DNA of 64,000 bases from Bradyrhizobium diazoefficiens (GTDB taxonomy: Bacteria > Pseudomonadota > Alphaproteobacteria > Rhizobiales > Xanthobacteraceae): the NCBI RefSeq assembly GCF_016612535.1, contig NZ_JAENXS010000001.1, positions 3,249,501 through 3,313,500 of the forward strand, read 5' to 3'. A program made the translations under genes and the position numbers. The first letter of the stretch is position 1; each line of letters starts with the position of its first letter. The notes below the pieces were generated by a model that saw only the letters and a list, made by a program, of their open reading frames with translations, ran no database searches and was not told the DNA's origin. Shown here in pieces: positions 1-9,035 of this stretch.

Positions 1-2
1 AC

Positions 3-1238
3 GAACGTTTCTATTTCTTTTTCATCGAGCTGTGGCCGCAGGAGGTCTACTACTTCACCGGACTGTTGATCCTCGCTGCCTTCACCTTGTTCCTGATGAA
101 TGCGCTCGGCGGCCGCACCTGGTGCGGCTATCTCTGCCCACAGACGGTGTGGACCGACCTGTTCTACGCGGTGGAGCGCTGGACCGAGGGCGACCGCCGC
201 GCGCGCATCAAGGCCGATGCCGGTCCGCTGACGGCCGCGCGGCTGGCGCGGCGCGCGTTGAAGCAGGCGATCTGGCTGATCATCGCCTGGTGGACCGGCG
301 GCGCCTGGGTCCTCTATTTCTCGGATGCACCGACGCTGGTGAAGGATCTCGCCACGTTCCAGGCGCCGGCGATCGCCTACATCTGGATCGGCATTCTCAC
401 CGCTTCGACCTATCTCCTGGCCGGCCACGCACGGGAGCAGGTCTGTCTCTACATGTGCCCATGGCCGCGCATCCAGGCCGCGCTTACTGATGAGTGGGCG
501 CTCAACGTCACCTACAAATACGACCGCGGCGAGCCGCGCTGTTCGGTGAAGAAGGGGAGAGCCCAGCGCGCGCTGGGCGAGACGGCCGGTGATTGCGTCG
601 ATTGCAACCAATGCGTCGCAGTCTGCCCGACCGGCATCGACATCCGCAACGGCGCGCAGCTCGGCTGCATCCAGTGCGGCCTCTGCATCGATGCCTGCGA
701 CAACGTGATGAAGAGGATCGGCAGGCCGATGCGCCTGATCGGCTACGACAACGACATCAATGTGCAGCGGCGGACATCCGGCAAGGCGGAAGTCTTCAGG
801 CCGGTCCGTTCGCGGACGGTGGTCTATGCCGCGCTGATCGCCATGGTTTGCGCGGTGATGCTGCATGCGCTGCTGACGCGCTCGCTGCTGGACCTCAACG
901 TGCTGCACGACCGGAACCCCGTGGCGGTCAAGCTCAGCGCCGGCGCGATCCGCAACGGCTATACGCTGCGCTTCCTCAATAAGCGCGGATTTGATCGCGT
1001 GATTGCCGTCGATGTCGACGGGCCGGCCAATGCGCAGATCCACATCGTCGGCGTCGACTCCGTCACGCCGGACCGGCCGATGATCGTGCTTGCGCGCGAT
1101 GCCACCACCGAGCTGCGCGTGCTGGTGACTGCGTCCTTCGACGAGACAATGGAGAAGACCCAGCCGGTGAAATTCCGCATCACCGACATCGGACTCGGCG
1201 AGGTTGCCTCCGCCACCGATCATTTTGTGACGCCCTGA
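3..1238 (+). CDS. fixG: FixG/CcoG-type ferredoxin-like membrane protein (5' partial)
   Basis: Inner-membrane iron-sulfur protein required for maturation of the cbb3 cytochrome oxidase, probably in copper reduction or delivery. The reading frame is open from base 3 with no start, so the N-terminus lies outside the window. The visible part has membrane segments, then two Cys-rich 4Fe-4S ferredoxin motifs (CVDCNQCVAVCP and CIQCGLCIDAC, coded near 595-705), another hydrophobic segment near 825-890 and a C-terminal periplasmic FixG-type domain. It is 18 bp upstream of fixH, in the classical fixGHIS order, so fixNOQP is expected just outside the window. Confidence 0.96.
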   Translation, partial: ERFYFFFIELWPQEVYYFTGLLILAAFTLFLMNALGGRTWCGYLCPQTVWTDLFYAVERWTEGDRRARIKADAGPLTAARLARRALKQAIWLIIAWWTGGAWVLYFSDAPTLVKDLATFQAPAIAYIWIGILTASTYLLAGHAREQVCLYMCPWPRIQAALTDEWALNVTYKYDRGEPRCSVKKGRAQRALGETAGDCVDCNQCVAVCPTGIDIRNGAQLGCIQCGLCIDACDNVMKRIGRPMRLIGYDNDINVQRRTSGKAEVFRPVRSRTVVYAALIAMVCAVMLHALLTRSLLDLNVLHDRNPVAVKLSAGAIRNGYTLRFLNKRGFDRVIAVDVDGPANAQIHIVGVDSVTPDRPMIVLARDATTELRVLVTASFDETMEKTQPVKFRITDIGLGEVASATDHFVTP

Positions 1239-1256
1239 AATCTGAGGAAAACGGAC

Positions 1257-1757
1257 ATGACAACGTCTTCATCCGCCATACGGCCGATCACCGGGCACTT
1301 CGTCCTGATCGCCGTGGTCTCTTTCTTTGCCGTCGTGATCGGCGTCAACGCGGTGATGATGCGGCTTGCCATTGCCACGCTGCCGGGAACCGACGTCGAC
1401 AGCGCCTATAGCGTGAGCCTTGCCTATCAGAAGGAAATCCAGGCTGCGCATCAGCAGAACGGGCGCGATTGGAGAGTCGATGCGCATATCGAGCGCCAGG
1501 CCGGCGGGACGGCTCGGCTCACTCTGGACGCCAAGGCGCAGGACGGCGCGCCGCTTGCCGGGTTGTCGGTCTTCGGCCGGCTCGAGCGGCCGACCGACCG
1601 CAGAGCCGACCAGGCGTTTGCGATGATCGAGGCGGGCGACGGCAACTACCATGGCATTGCGCATGGCGTTGCGGTGGGGCAGTGGGACCTGGTGATCGAG
1701 GCCGACCGGGACGGAAAGCGCCTATTCCTGTCGCGCAACCGCGTCGTCCTGAACTGA
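1257..1757 (+). CDS. fixH: FixH family protein
   Basis: FixH is a small membrane-anchored protein of the fixGHIS operon needed to assemble active cbb3 oxidase. The 166-residue product has one N-terminal membrane segment (about residues 14-36) followed by a periplasmic domain containing the conserved SVSLAYQKEIQAAHQQ stretch, and the length is normal for the family. The ATG follows GAGGAAAACGGAC, a good ribosome site. It lies 18 bp after fixG and 12 bp before fixI, consistent with one transcript. Confidence 0.95.
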   Translation: MTTSSSAIRPITGHFVLIAVVSFFAVVIGVNAVMMRLAIATLPGTDVDSAYSVSLAYQKEIQAAHQQNGRDWRVDAHIERQAGGTARLTLDAKAQDGAPLAGLSVFGRLERPTDRRADQAFAMIEAGDGNYHGIAHGVAVGQWDLVIEADRDGKRLFLSRNRVVLN

Positions 1758-1769
1758 AGGCGCGAGGCA

Positions 1770-3959
1770 ATGCATTCGACCATCGATTTTTCGCACTTCC
1801 TGAAGAGGTCTGGCCCCGATCGCTTGCGCCTCGATCTCGCGGTCGACGGCATCTGTTGCGCCGGCTGCATGGCCAAGATCGAGCGCAATTTGTCGCAGAT
1901 CCCGGATGTCACCCTGGCCCGGGTTAATCTGACCGATCGGCGCCTGGCGCTGGAGTGGAAGGCGGGCGCGGTGGATCCCGCGCTCTTCGTCCTTCGTCTC
2001 GCCGAGCTCGGCTACAAGGCCTATCCGTTCGAGCCGGCGGGCGCCGAGACACGGGAAGCCGACCTCGCAAGTGCGCTGCTGCGGCGCCTGGGAGTTGCCG
2101 CTTTCGCGGTGATGAATGTGATGATGCTGTCGGTACCGGTCTGGTCCGGCAATGTCGGCGACATGCTGGGCGAGCAGCGCGACTTCTTTCACTGGCTCTC
2201 CGCGCTGATCGTGCTGCCGGCCGCAGCCTATTCGGCCCAGCCGTTCTTTGCGTCCGCCTGTGCCGCGCTCCGCGCGCGCGGTGTCAACATGGATGTGCCG
2301 ATCTCGATCGGCATCGTGCTGGCGCTGGCGATGTCGCTGTTCGAAACGGCGACGCATGCCGAGCACGCCTATTTCGACGCGGCGATCATGCTGATCGCGT
2401 TCCTGCTGGCAGGCCGCTATCTCGACCAGAACGTGCGGCGGCGCACCCGCGCCTTTGCCGGCAATCTTGCCGCGCTGAAGGCGGAAACGGCAACGAAATT
2501 CATCACTGACGAGGAGATCCGCACCGTTCCCGTCGCCGCGATCCGCCCCGGTGACATCGTGCTGCTCCGTCCCGGCGAGCGGTCGGCCGTCGACGGCGCT
2601 GTCCTCAGCGGCCGCTCCGAGATCGATCAGAGCCTGATCACCGGCGAGACGCGGCCAACGACGGCAATCGCCGGAAGTGCGGTCTACGCCGGGACCCTGG
2701 TGCGATCCGGCGCGTTGCGCGTGCGCGTCTCGGCGGCTTGCGAAGCAACGCTTCTGTCTGAAATCTCGCGGCTGCTGGAAAATGCCCTGCAATCGCGGTC
2801 GCGCTATCTGCGCCTTGCCGAACGTGCCTCGCGGCTTTACGCGCCGCTTGTCCACGCGACCGCACTCTTGACCATGACCGGCTGGCTTGTCGCAGGCGCC
2901 ACGCTCCACGATTCGATCGTGATTGCCATCGCTGTCCTCATCATCACCTGTCCCTGCGCGCTTGGCCTCGCCATCCCAGCCGTTCAGACGGTGGCCTCCG
3001 GCACCCTGTTCGGCTCGGGCGTGTTGCTCAATGCAGGTGAGGCGATCGAGCGGATCGCCGAGGTCGATCGGGTGATCTTCGATAAGACCGGCACGCTGAC
3101 TCTGCCCGAGCTCGACGTCGCAAATGCCGCGTCGATTCCTGCCGATGTCTTCGATTTGGCCGGCCGCCTGGCGCTGTCCAGCCGGCACCCGGTCGCCGCC
3201 GCGGTTGCGCGCGCGGCAGGCGCAAAAGCGCCGCTGCCGGACATCGCGGAGGTGCCGGGGCAGGGCGTTTCCGGCGTGGTCGATGGCCTCGACATCAGGC
3301 TGGGGCGGCCGTCCTGGTGCGGCGCCGATGAGCCGGCTAACCAGATTCTCCAGGACGATCCCGAGGCATCCGTCGTCGCGTTTCGACATGGTTTGACGCG
3401 CCATGTCTTCGCAGTCCGGCAGCGGATCCGTCCTGATGCGGCGAACACCGTCTCTGCACTGCAGCGGGTCGGCTTGACCGTCGAGATGCTCTCCGGCGAC
3501 CGGGAGCCGGCCGTCAGGGCCGCTGCCGAGACGCTCGGCATTCATCATTGGCGTGCCGAGGTGACCCCGGTCGACAAGATCGCCCGCATCGACGAGCTCG
3601 CGCGCCACGGCCACAAGGTGCTGATGGTCGGAGACGGCCTGAACGATGCGCCGGCGCTGGCCGGTGCTCACGCCTCGATGTCGCCGGTCACCGCGACGCA
3701 CCTCAGTCAGTCGGTGGCGCATGCGGTGTTTCTTGGCGAGCGGCTTGCACCCGTGCAAGCCGCAATCGCCATTTCGCGCCAGGCGGTGCGGCTGATGCGG
3801 CAGAACCTCTGGCTCGCGGTGATCTACAACGCGCTCGCCGTGCCGCTCGCTATGGCCGGCCTGGTGACGCCACTCATCGCCGCGGCCGCGATGTCCACGT
3901 CGTCGCTGCTCGTGATGCTCAATGCCTTGCGCGCGCGCCGGCAGAGGAAACCCGCCTGA
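1770..3959 (+). CDS. fixI: FixI/CcoI copper-translocating P-type ATPase
   Basis: P1B-type ATPase supplying copper to the cbb3 oxidase. The 729-residue product has an N-terminal heavy-metal domain with CAGC (about residues 31-34), several membrane segments, the TGE actuator motif (ITGETRP), the intramembrane CPC motif (ITCPCALGLAIP), the phosphorylation site DKTGTLT and the hinge MVGDGLNDAPAL. All key residues of a working pump are visible. The stop TGA overlaps the fixS start (ATGA), so the two are probably translationally coupled. Confidence 0.97.
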   Translation: MHSTIDFSHFLKRSGPDRLRLDLAVDGICCAGCMAKIERNLSQIPDVTLARVNLTDRRLALEWKAGAVDPALFVLRLAELGYKAYPFEPAGAETREADLASALLRRLGVAAFAVMNVMMLSVPVWSGNVGDMLGEQRDFFHWLSALIVLPAAAYSAQPFFASACAALRARGVNMDVPISIGIVLALAMSLFETATHAEHAYFDAAIMLIAFLLAGRYLDQNVRRRTRAFAGNLAALKAETATKFITDEEIRTVPVAAIRPGDIVLLRPGERSAVDGAVLSGRSEIDQSLITGETRPTTAIAGSAVYAGTLVRSGALRVRVSAACEATLLSEISRLLENALQSRSRYLRLAERASRLYAPLVHATALLTMTGWLVAGATLHDSIVIAIAVLIITCPCALGLAIPAVQTVASGTLFGSGVLLNAGEAIERIAEVDRVIFDKTGTLTLPELDVANAASIPADVFDLAGRLALSSRHPVAAAVARAAGAKAPLPDIAEVPGQGVSGVVDGLDIRLGRPSWCGADEPANQILQDDPEASVVAFRHGLTRHVFAVRQRIRPDAANTVSALQRVGLTVEMLSGDREPAVRAAAETLGIHHWRAEVTPVDKIARIDELARHGHKVLMVGDGLNDAPALAGAHASMSPVTATHLSQSVAHAVFLGERLAPVQAAIAISRQAVRLMRQNLWLAVIYNALAVPLAMAGLVTPLIAAAAMSTSSLLVMLNALRARRQRKPA

Positions 3960-4147
3960 TGGAAGTCCTGCTCTATCTGGTGCCTCTTGCGCTCGTACTT
4001 GGCGCGCTCGGCCTTGCGGCCTTTCTCTGGTCGCTCAAGAACGGCCAATATGACGATCTCGATGGCGCCGCCTGGCGGGCGATCGCCGATGATGAGCCGG
4101 CTGAGACATCCTCCACCGCGGCGCCCCCGGCGAGCGCTCAGCATTAG
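3959..4147 (+). CDS. fixS: FixS/CcoS cbb3 oxidase maturation protein
   Basis: Last gene of fixGHIS. The 62-residue product starts MEVLLYLVPLALVLG, giving one N-terminal membrane segment, followed by the family hallmark FLWSLKNGQYDDLDG and a short polar tail. FixS/CcoS acts with FixI in inserting metal cofactors into the cbb3 oxidase. Its ATG overlaps the fixI stop by one base. No gene follows in the same direction before the IS91-type element. Confidence 0.93.
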   Translation: MEVLLYLVPLALVLGALGLAAFLWSLKNGQYDDLDGAAWRAIADDEPAETSSTAAPPASAQH

Positions 4148-4733
4148 CAACGCGATCGCAACGGGGGCGAAGGCCACCAGCAGCGTCCATCAGGACGCCT
4201 GCGCGGCGAACCGAGCGGGCTTCGACAAACGGGACGATCGCTACCGCTCAGCCATGGCCGCCCACCTATCGACAGCAGCTGGGGGATTGGTCAGTTTATC
4301 GGCAGCGCAAGAAGAATGTCGGCTTCAGTCGTGAACATGCGGTAGATCGTGATTTCGTCAGATCGATGATGCGTAACACCGTAACCAAAACGACGCTCGA
4401 ACCCGACTTGAACTACAAGCTCGACCTCATCCGTATTTCGCAGAGAAAGGTATTCTCATGGGCGAAGAGCATGGCCTAGCCTCTCGACAATCTTTTCCGA
4501 AGTTTCTCGCTTAATTATCCCGTCGTAAGGACGCGAACGTAGCCACTGCGAACTAGGCCGTGTACCCATAAACCCGGCGGCGTCATGTGACTGGTAACTA
4601 CGTCCGCTTTGCTCCTATAACGACCAAGTTCGTGCGGCAGCGCAATATGTCGCGACGGGCCAACGGACTAAACCGCTCGCGCGGTAGGGCGCTGCGGCTG
4701 GCGGCACGGCCAAGAGGATAGCGCAACGGGGCG
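4148..4733. other. Intergenic stretch between fixS and the IS91-type element
   Basis: About 590 bp without a convincing gene on either strand. Apparent reading frames here are extensions of fixS-frame or antisense noise, with no ribosome site and no recognisable motif. The lower G+C stretch around 4320-4520 and the position next to a mobile element suggest decayed or foreign DNA, but nothing specific could be identified. Confidence 0.5.
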
Positions 4734-4779
4734 TCCTGTCTTGAGATCGAGGGGTTCGACAACCTCACTCAAGACAGGA
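4734..4779 (+). promoter_or_regulatory. Inverted repeat sequestering the RBS of the IS91-linked recombinase
   Basis: TCCTGTCTTGAG (4734-4745) and CTCAAGACAGGA (4768-4779) are perfect 12-bp complements separated by 22 bases. The right arm contains the AGGAG ribosome site of the recombinase starting at 4788. A transcript entering from upstream would fold this hairpin and hide the site, a known way for IS elements to avoid expression from outside promoters. Confidence 0.6.
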
Positions 4780-4787
4780 GCATCCCC

Positions 4788-5663
4788 ATGACCGACGAGG
4801 CAATGAGCCCGTTGCGCCGGCGCATGATCGAAGACATGACGATCCGCAAGTTGGCGCCGAAGACCCAACATGACTATGTGCAAAGGGTCAAGAACTTCGC
4901 CGCGTTTCTCGGGCGATCCCCGGATACGGCGAGCTTCGAGGACGTGCGCCGCTACCAGCTGCATCTGGCGGCAAGCGGTGTTGGCGTGCCGACCATCAAT
5001 CAGACCGTTTCGACGCTGCGGTTCTTTTTTAGGGTCACGCTCAGGTGCCACGAGATCGTCGAGCACACGCATGTCATTCACGAGCCGCGCAAGCTGCCGG
5101 TGGTGCTCAGCCCCGAGGAAGTGGCAAGGCTGCTCGATGCCGCGCCGGGGCTGAAGTACAAGGCGGCGCTGAGCGTAGCCTATGGCGCCGGCCTGCGCGC
5201 CGCCGAGGTGGTCTCGCTCAAGGTCGCCGACATCGACAGCAAGCGCATGATCATCCGCGTCGAGCAGGGCAAGGGCGGCAAGGACCGTAACGTCATGCTG
5301 TCGCCGAGCCTGCTCAATCTGCTGCGCGCTTGGTGGAAGGCGGCGCGGCCGCAGGGCTGGTTGTTTCCGGGCCGCGATCCGGCCCAGCCGATGACCACGC
5401 GCCAACTCAATCGCGCCTGTCACGCCGCCGCCCAGATGGCGGAGATCAGCAAGCGCGTCTCGCTGCACACCTTGCGGCACAGCTTCGCCACCCACCTCTT
5501 GGAGCAGAACATCGATGTCCGCGTCATCCAGGTGTTGCTCGGTCACGCCAAGCTCGACACCACCGCGCTCTATACCCGCGTCGCCACCAAGACGATCAGC
5601 GAGGTCATGAGCCCGCTGGAGCACATCGCGCTCAAGCTCAAGGAGATCAGGCCGCCCGGTTGA
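4788..5663 (+). CDS. Tyrosine recombinase/integrase of an IS91-type element
   Basis: XerC/XerD-like site-specific recombinase of 291 residues. The N-terminal SAM-like DNA-binding half begins near PKTQHDYVQRVKNFAAFLG. The catalytic half carries GAGLRAAEVVSL (first Arg), SLHTLRHSFATHLLEQ (the HxxR box) and LGHAKLDTTALYTRV with the nucleophilic Tyr near residue 264. The length is normal for the family. It ends 10 bp before the IS91 transposase on the same strand, so it is assigned to that element and not to the ICE. Its RBS lies in the hairpin at 4734-4779. Confidence 0.93.
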   Translation: MTDEAMSPLRRRMIEDMTIRKLAPKTQHDYVQRVKNFAAFLGRSPDTASFEDVRRYQLHLAASGVGVPTINQTVSTLRFFFRVTLRCHEIVEHTHVIHEPRKLPVVLSPEEVARLLDAAPGLKYKAALSVAYGAGLRAAEVVSLKVADIDSKRMIIRVEQGKGGKDRNVMLSPSLLNLLRAWWKAARPQGWLFPGRDPAQPMTTRQLNRACHAAAQMAEISKRVSLHTLRHSFATHLLEQNIDVRVIQVLLGHAKLDTTALYTRVATKTISEVMSPLEHIALKLKEIRPPG

Positions 5664-5673
5664 CGCGGCGCGC

Positions 5674-6873
5674 GTGTCGCGCCCGGTTTTGGAGGTTGCG
5701 GATATCTTCCGCAGCCATGGTCCGGCATGGCGTCAAGCTCATGCCGGCCATGTCAGCCTCGACCAGCTGAAGGTGATGTCGGCGATCGAGCGTTGCCGCA
5801 CGGCGGCGCTTGGCGGGCATGTCGCGCGCTGCGCGGACTGCGCCTATACGTCGATCGCCTACAACTCCTGCCGTAACCGGCATTGTCCGAAGTGCCAGGG
5901 CGCCGCGGCGAAGGACTGGCTTGCCGACCGCGAAGCCGAACTGTTGCCGGTGCCGTACTATCACGTCGTGTTCACGCTGCCTGCGGCCATCGCCGACATC
6001 GCCTACCAGAACAAGGCCGTGGTCTACGACCTCCTGTTCAAGATCTCGGCCGAGACCATGCTGACGATCGCCGCCGATCCCAAGCATCTGGGGGCCAGGA
6101 TCGGCATCACCTCCGTGCTGCACACCTGGGGCTCGGCCCTGACCCATCACCCGCATGTGCACATGATCGTGCCGGGCGGCGGCATCTCGCCCGACGGCCA
6201 GCGCTGGGTTTCGTGCCGGCCCGGCTTCTTCCTCCCCGTGCGCGTGCTCTCCCGCCTGTTCCGGCGACTGTTCCTTCAAAAGCTCGTCGCCGTCCATCAA
6301 GCCGGCCGCCTGAGCTTCTTCGGCGACAACAGCCGGCTCGCCGATGCGCAATCCTTCGCGGCTTATCTCGCGCCGCTGCGCAAAGCGGAATGGATCGTTT
6401 ACGCAAAGCGCCCGTTCGGCGGGCCCGAGGCGGTGTTGGCCTATCTGTCGCGCTACACCCACCGCGTCGCCATCGCCAACAGCCGCTTGATCGCCGTCGA
6501 CCGGCGAGGCGTCACCTTCAAGTGGAAGGACTACCGCAGCGAGGGCCGCGATCGCTTCAAGCAGATGACGCTCGCCACCGACGAGTTCATTCGCCGCTTC
6601 CTCATCCACGTGCTGCCAAAAGGCCTGCACCGCATCCGCCACTACGGCCTGTTCGCCAAAGGCGCTTGCGCCGGCAACATCGCACGTGCCCGCAAGCTGC
6701 TCGCTGTTGCAAAGCCTGAAGACCAACCCACCGCGGCCGCCGCCGATCCCAGCAAGCCGGCCTGCCCCTGCTGCGGCGGTCGCATGATCATCATCGAGGT
6801 GTTCGCGCGCGGAGCAACGCCACGGCATCAGCCGAAGCCTCCAACGAACCGCATCAGGATCGATACCTCGTGA
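5674..6873 (+). CDS. IS91 family transposase (HUH, rolling-circle type)
   Basis: Rolling-circle transposase of 399 residues using a GTG start 10 bp after the recombinase. Near the N-terminus are the zinc-binding cysteines CADCAYTSIAYNSCRNRHCPKC, though only short parts matter: CADC and CPKC. The HUH metal motif is HHPHVHMIVPGGG, and the catalytic Tyr region is YLSRYTHRVAIANSRL. A second Cys cluster (CPCCGG) sits near residue 363. All catalytic features look intact, so the gene may be functional. Confidence 0.93.
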   Translation: MSRPVLEVADIFRSHGPAWRQAHAGHVSLDQLKVMSAIERCRTAALGGHVARCADCAYTSIAYNSCRNRHCPKCQGAAAKDWLADREAELLPVPYYHVVFTLPAAIADIAYQNKAVVYDLLFKISAETMLTIAADPKHLGARIGITSVLHTWGSALTHHPHVHMIVPGGGISPDGQRWVSCRPGFFLPVRVLSRLFRRLFLQKLVAVHQAGRLSFFGDNSRLADAQSFAAYLAPLRKAEWIVYAKRPFGGPEAVLAYLSRYTHRVAIANSRLIAVDRRGVTFKWKDYRSEGRDRFKQMTLATDEFIRRFLIHVLPKGLHRIRHYGLFAKGACAGNIARARKLLAVAKPEDQPTAAAADPSKPACPCCGGRMIIIEVFARGATPRHQPKPPTNRIRIDTS

Positions 6874-7309
6874 CCGCGCCACAGTCCTGCAAATCTGCTC
6901 GTCGTGATCGCCGGCTCCCGACCGGCCACGGCAAGGTGCGCTCACATACCCGCCAGCCGTCGCAAACCGTCAGACAACTCATGGCGTTCGACACCAACCG
7001 CCGCTCATTCGTCTGCCGCTTCACCGTCGTACGACTCGTTGGATCGGCTCGATCCAAATCAGACAGCCCGCCCGCGGCACTCAAATCACCATAGCGCCTG
7101 CCGCACCGCTCTACGTTCCCCAAGCGCGGTTTCCTCCCTTGGAGGCTTTCGGACGCCGGCCGCCGAACACGCGGTGCCGTCCCCTCATGCGGCCGGCATC
7201 CGAAACCCTTCACAGAACCTGACATGGGCTAACCGGCGTTGCTACGGAGCCAGTGAGCATCGGGGCCCGCCCTAAGGCGGACCCTTTTGGCACCACGCAA
7301 ACACCCGCG
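6874..7309. other. Non-coding stretch after the IS91 transposase
   Basis: About 435 bp with no supported gene; frames are short and lack ribosome sites. It probably contains the right end of the IS91-type element. Near 7266-7290 a GC-rich inverted repeat (CCCGCC, CTAA, GGCGG) followed by CCCTTTT resembles a terminator. Confidence 0.45.
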
Positions 7310-7501
7310 CTAGATTTCTTTGCCGGTATGCTTTACCCCGTTATGCGTCACCGTCGTCTTGGTTGACTCGGTCGCACCAGAGACGCTGTAACCACCAGCC
7401 GTCATGAGGTCAAACACGAAGTCGATTGGCGAGTAGCTTTCCGGCTCAGCTTTGCCGGTCCACACGTCGCCATTCGCGTCTTCGATAGTTTTAACTGCCA
7501 T
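7310..7501 (-). CDS. Small hypothetical protein
   Basis: A 63-residue acidic product starting MAVKTIEDANGDVWTGKAEP. The ATG is preceded on the minus strand by AGAGGAGAGTGTCCA, a strong ribosome site, which is the main reason to accept it. No signal peptide, membrane segment or known motif is seen. It ends about 20 bp from the terminator-like hairpin at 7266-7290. It stands divergently from the regulator gene at 7657. Function unknown. Confidence 0.55.
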   Translation of the reverse strand: MAVKTIEDANGDVWTGKAEPESYSPIDFVFDLMTAGGYSVSGATESTKTTVTHNGVKHTGKEI

Positions 7502-7656
7502 TGGACACTCTCCTCTATCTAGATCAGTTGGCCACCATTGGCCAACCTGGTCTGTAGCTTAGCGGCCCCTCGTGCATCCGACAGTTGCGTTTGAATGCAT
7601 AGTCGTGAAAATGGCGGCTTTCCCAATGGAGGGAGCTCTTCTGCTCGCCAATCACG

Positions 7657-8442
7657 ATGGTCCTAAAACCCGTCTGTCAAAATGTCACTTATTGCTTCCA
7701 GCTCACACCGCTTAAGGGTCTTAGCCAAAAAGCCCAAGCTAACCGACTGGGTGTCAACGCCTCGACCATCTCGCGATGGTTATCCGGCACCGAACCCAGG
7801 CCAACACATCTTGAACAACTGGCAAAGGTCGTCGGCATTGTAGATTTGAGGCTCTTTTACCTCTCTCACGATGAATTCCTTTCGGGTGTAAAACGCTTAC
7901 ACACCGTTGTGGATCACGCGCACATCAAGCCATTCATCCAACTTGGATCTATCGAAAAGCATAGGCATCTATGGGCAGATTGCGCCCTGCGACTCAGAGG
8001 AACCTATATTCTCAACACGCGCGTTCTTACGAACTCCGCACTTGTTGCTAGATCGCTGTTGCGCGTATTTGACGAGAACGAGCGCGGCATTCCGTTTGAC
8101 ATTCACAATGTCGATAATCGATACCAGCCTGCCCGCGTCTATCGGTACGACGGCTTGATGTTTCCGATACTTGATACGTTGATATTTTTTGCTGAAGAGG
8201 TCAGTCATGACGAACCATTCGTCATGATAACTAATCTGCCACAGCTCAAGCCACCGCCTTATCTTGTTGGCTATATGTTGGCAGTAGGTGTAACTGACGA
8301 AATGAGAAGACCCGCTGGAAGCAAAGCTGTAGCTGCGTTCAGAGGAGGCATGCCGATCGACCCAAAGTCGTTGTTGAGCAAACTAGGACTCGTCGAGCGA
8401 GTGAAGGTCGATACCCAGATAGCGGAATTGCTCTTCCGCTGA
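7657..8442 (+). CDS. XRE-type HTH regulator with C-terminal sensory-like domain
   Basis: A 261-residue product. Residues about 20-50 form a helix-turn-helix of the XRE/Cro type (LSQKAQANRLGVNASTISRW is the recognition region). The remaining 200 residues form a mixed alpha/beta domain with no motif I can name. XRE proteins of this layout usually sense a ligand or partner. Base composition is lower in G+C than its neighbours, suggesting recent acquisition. The start is uncertain because upstream bases show only a weak ribosome site. Confidence 0.7.
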   Translation: MVLKPVCQNVTYCFQLTPLKGLSQKAQANRLGVNASTISRWLSGTEPRPTHLEQLAKVVGIVDLRLFYLSHDEFLSGVKRLHTVVDHAHIKPFIQLGSIEKHRHLWADCALRLRGTYILNTRVLTNSALVARSLLRVFDENERGIPFDIHNVDNRYQPARVYRYDGLMFPILDTLIFFAEEVSHDEPFVMITNLPQLKPPPYLVGYMLAVGVTDEMRRPAGSKAVAAFRGGMPIDPKSLLSKLGLVERVKVDTQIAELLFR

Positions 8443-8645
8443 ACATCGGGCCGTAACCGTCGTGAGAGGAGAACTCTCAAGAGCTTTACTCGTTGGCAGG
8501 TCTGTTAAGTCAAAAGCAGGCTTTGGTCGAGGCGCGGCAATTCCGCAACGGATCACTTTCGACGGTTTCAGCGGAGATTGTCGGCTGGCTGATGTCCGCT
8601 TTGACCCAGTAAGCGTCCGACCGGGACCTGCGCAGAGGCGTTGCG

Positions 8646-9035
8646 TCCGGTCAGCCCCCTGTCATCAAGCTTCGAAACTGGGGGCACGGATTAACGACCG
8701 TCGTGTCCTCATGGCATCTTCTGGGTCTTGCGCTCTGGAGCACCTTGGCGTGATCTGCCCGAGATATTTGGTTCCGTCCACCACATGCTACAACCGCTTC
8801 GTCCGTTGGCGGCGCGCTGATGTCTGAGGCCGCATCATAGACACACTTGCTGCTGCCCAAGATGCCGCTGTCCAAATGATCGACACCTCGATTGTCCGCG
8901 TGCATCAACATGGAGGCTGCATCATCAGGATCGGTGCCAATCGATGGGAAGGTCACGCGGCGGCTTTGACGAATAAAATCCACGCGGTGGTCGATAGCAA
9001 TGGTTTGCCGGTACGGTTGGCGTTGACCGTCCAGC
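8646..9035 (+). pseudogene. IS5 family transposase remnant
   Basis: Pieces of an IS5-family transposase are recognisable in different frames: INDRRVL near 8690, the equivalent of WVLRSGAPWRDLP across frames near 8720-8765, TTCYNRFVRWRRA near 8787-8820, and QMIDTSIVRVHQHGGCI followed by KIHAVVDSNGLPVRLALT up to about 9030. Frameshifts separate the pieces, an internal TGA lies near 8825, and both the N-terminus and the C-terminal half with the rest of the DDE site are missing. It is dead. Its right side joins directly to the truncated gene on the other strand. Confidence 0.82.

Larger units (their letters stand above)
4734..6873 (+). mobile_element. IS91-type element with tyrosine recombinase and HUH transposase
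   Basis: Two adjacent genes, an XerD-like recombinase and an IS91-family transposase, form the pair often found together in rhizobial IS91-like elements. The left limit is set at the RBS-masking hairpin and the right limit at the transposase stop. IS91 elements lack terminal inverted repeats and target duplications, so the true ends (oriIS/terIS) cannot be fixed here; the right end could extend to about 7290. Confidence 0.75.

Noticed and set aside
1722..3758. A 678-codon open frame on the minus strand opposite fixI
   Set aside because: It is antisense to an intact P-type ATPase, Arg/His-rich, with no motif or ribosome site; high-G+C DNA gives such frames by chance.
4788..5663. The tyrosine recombinase as the ICE integrase (IntS)
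   Set aside because: It is directly coupled to an IS91 transposase and shares its hairpin-controlled start; no att-like repeat or tRNA gene is beside it.
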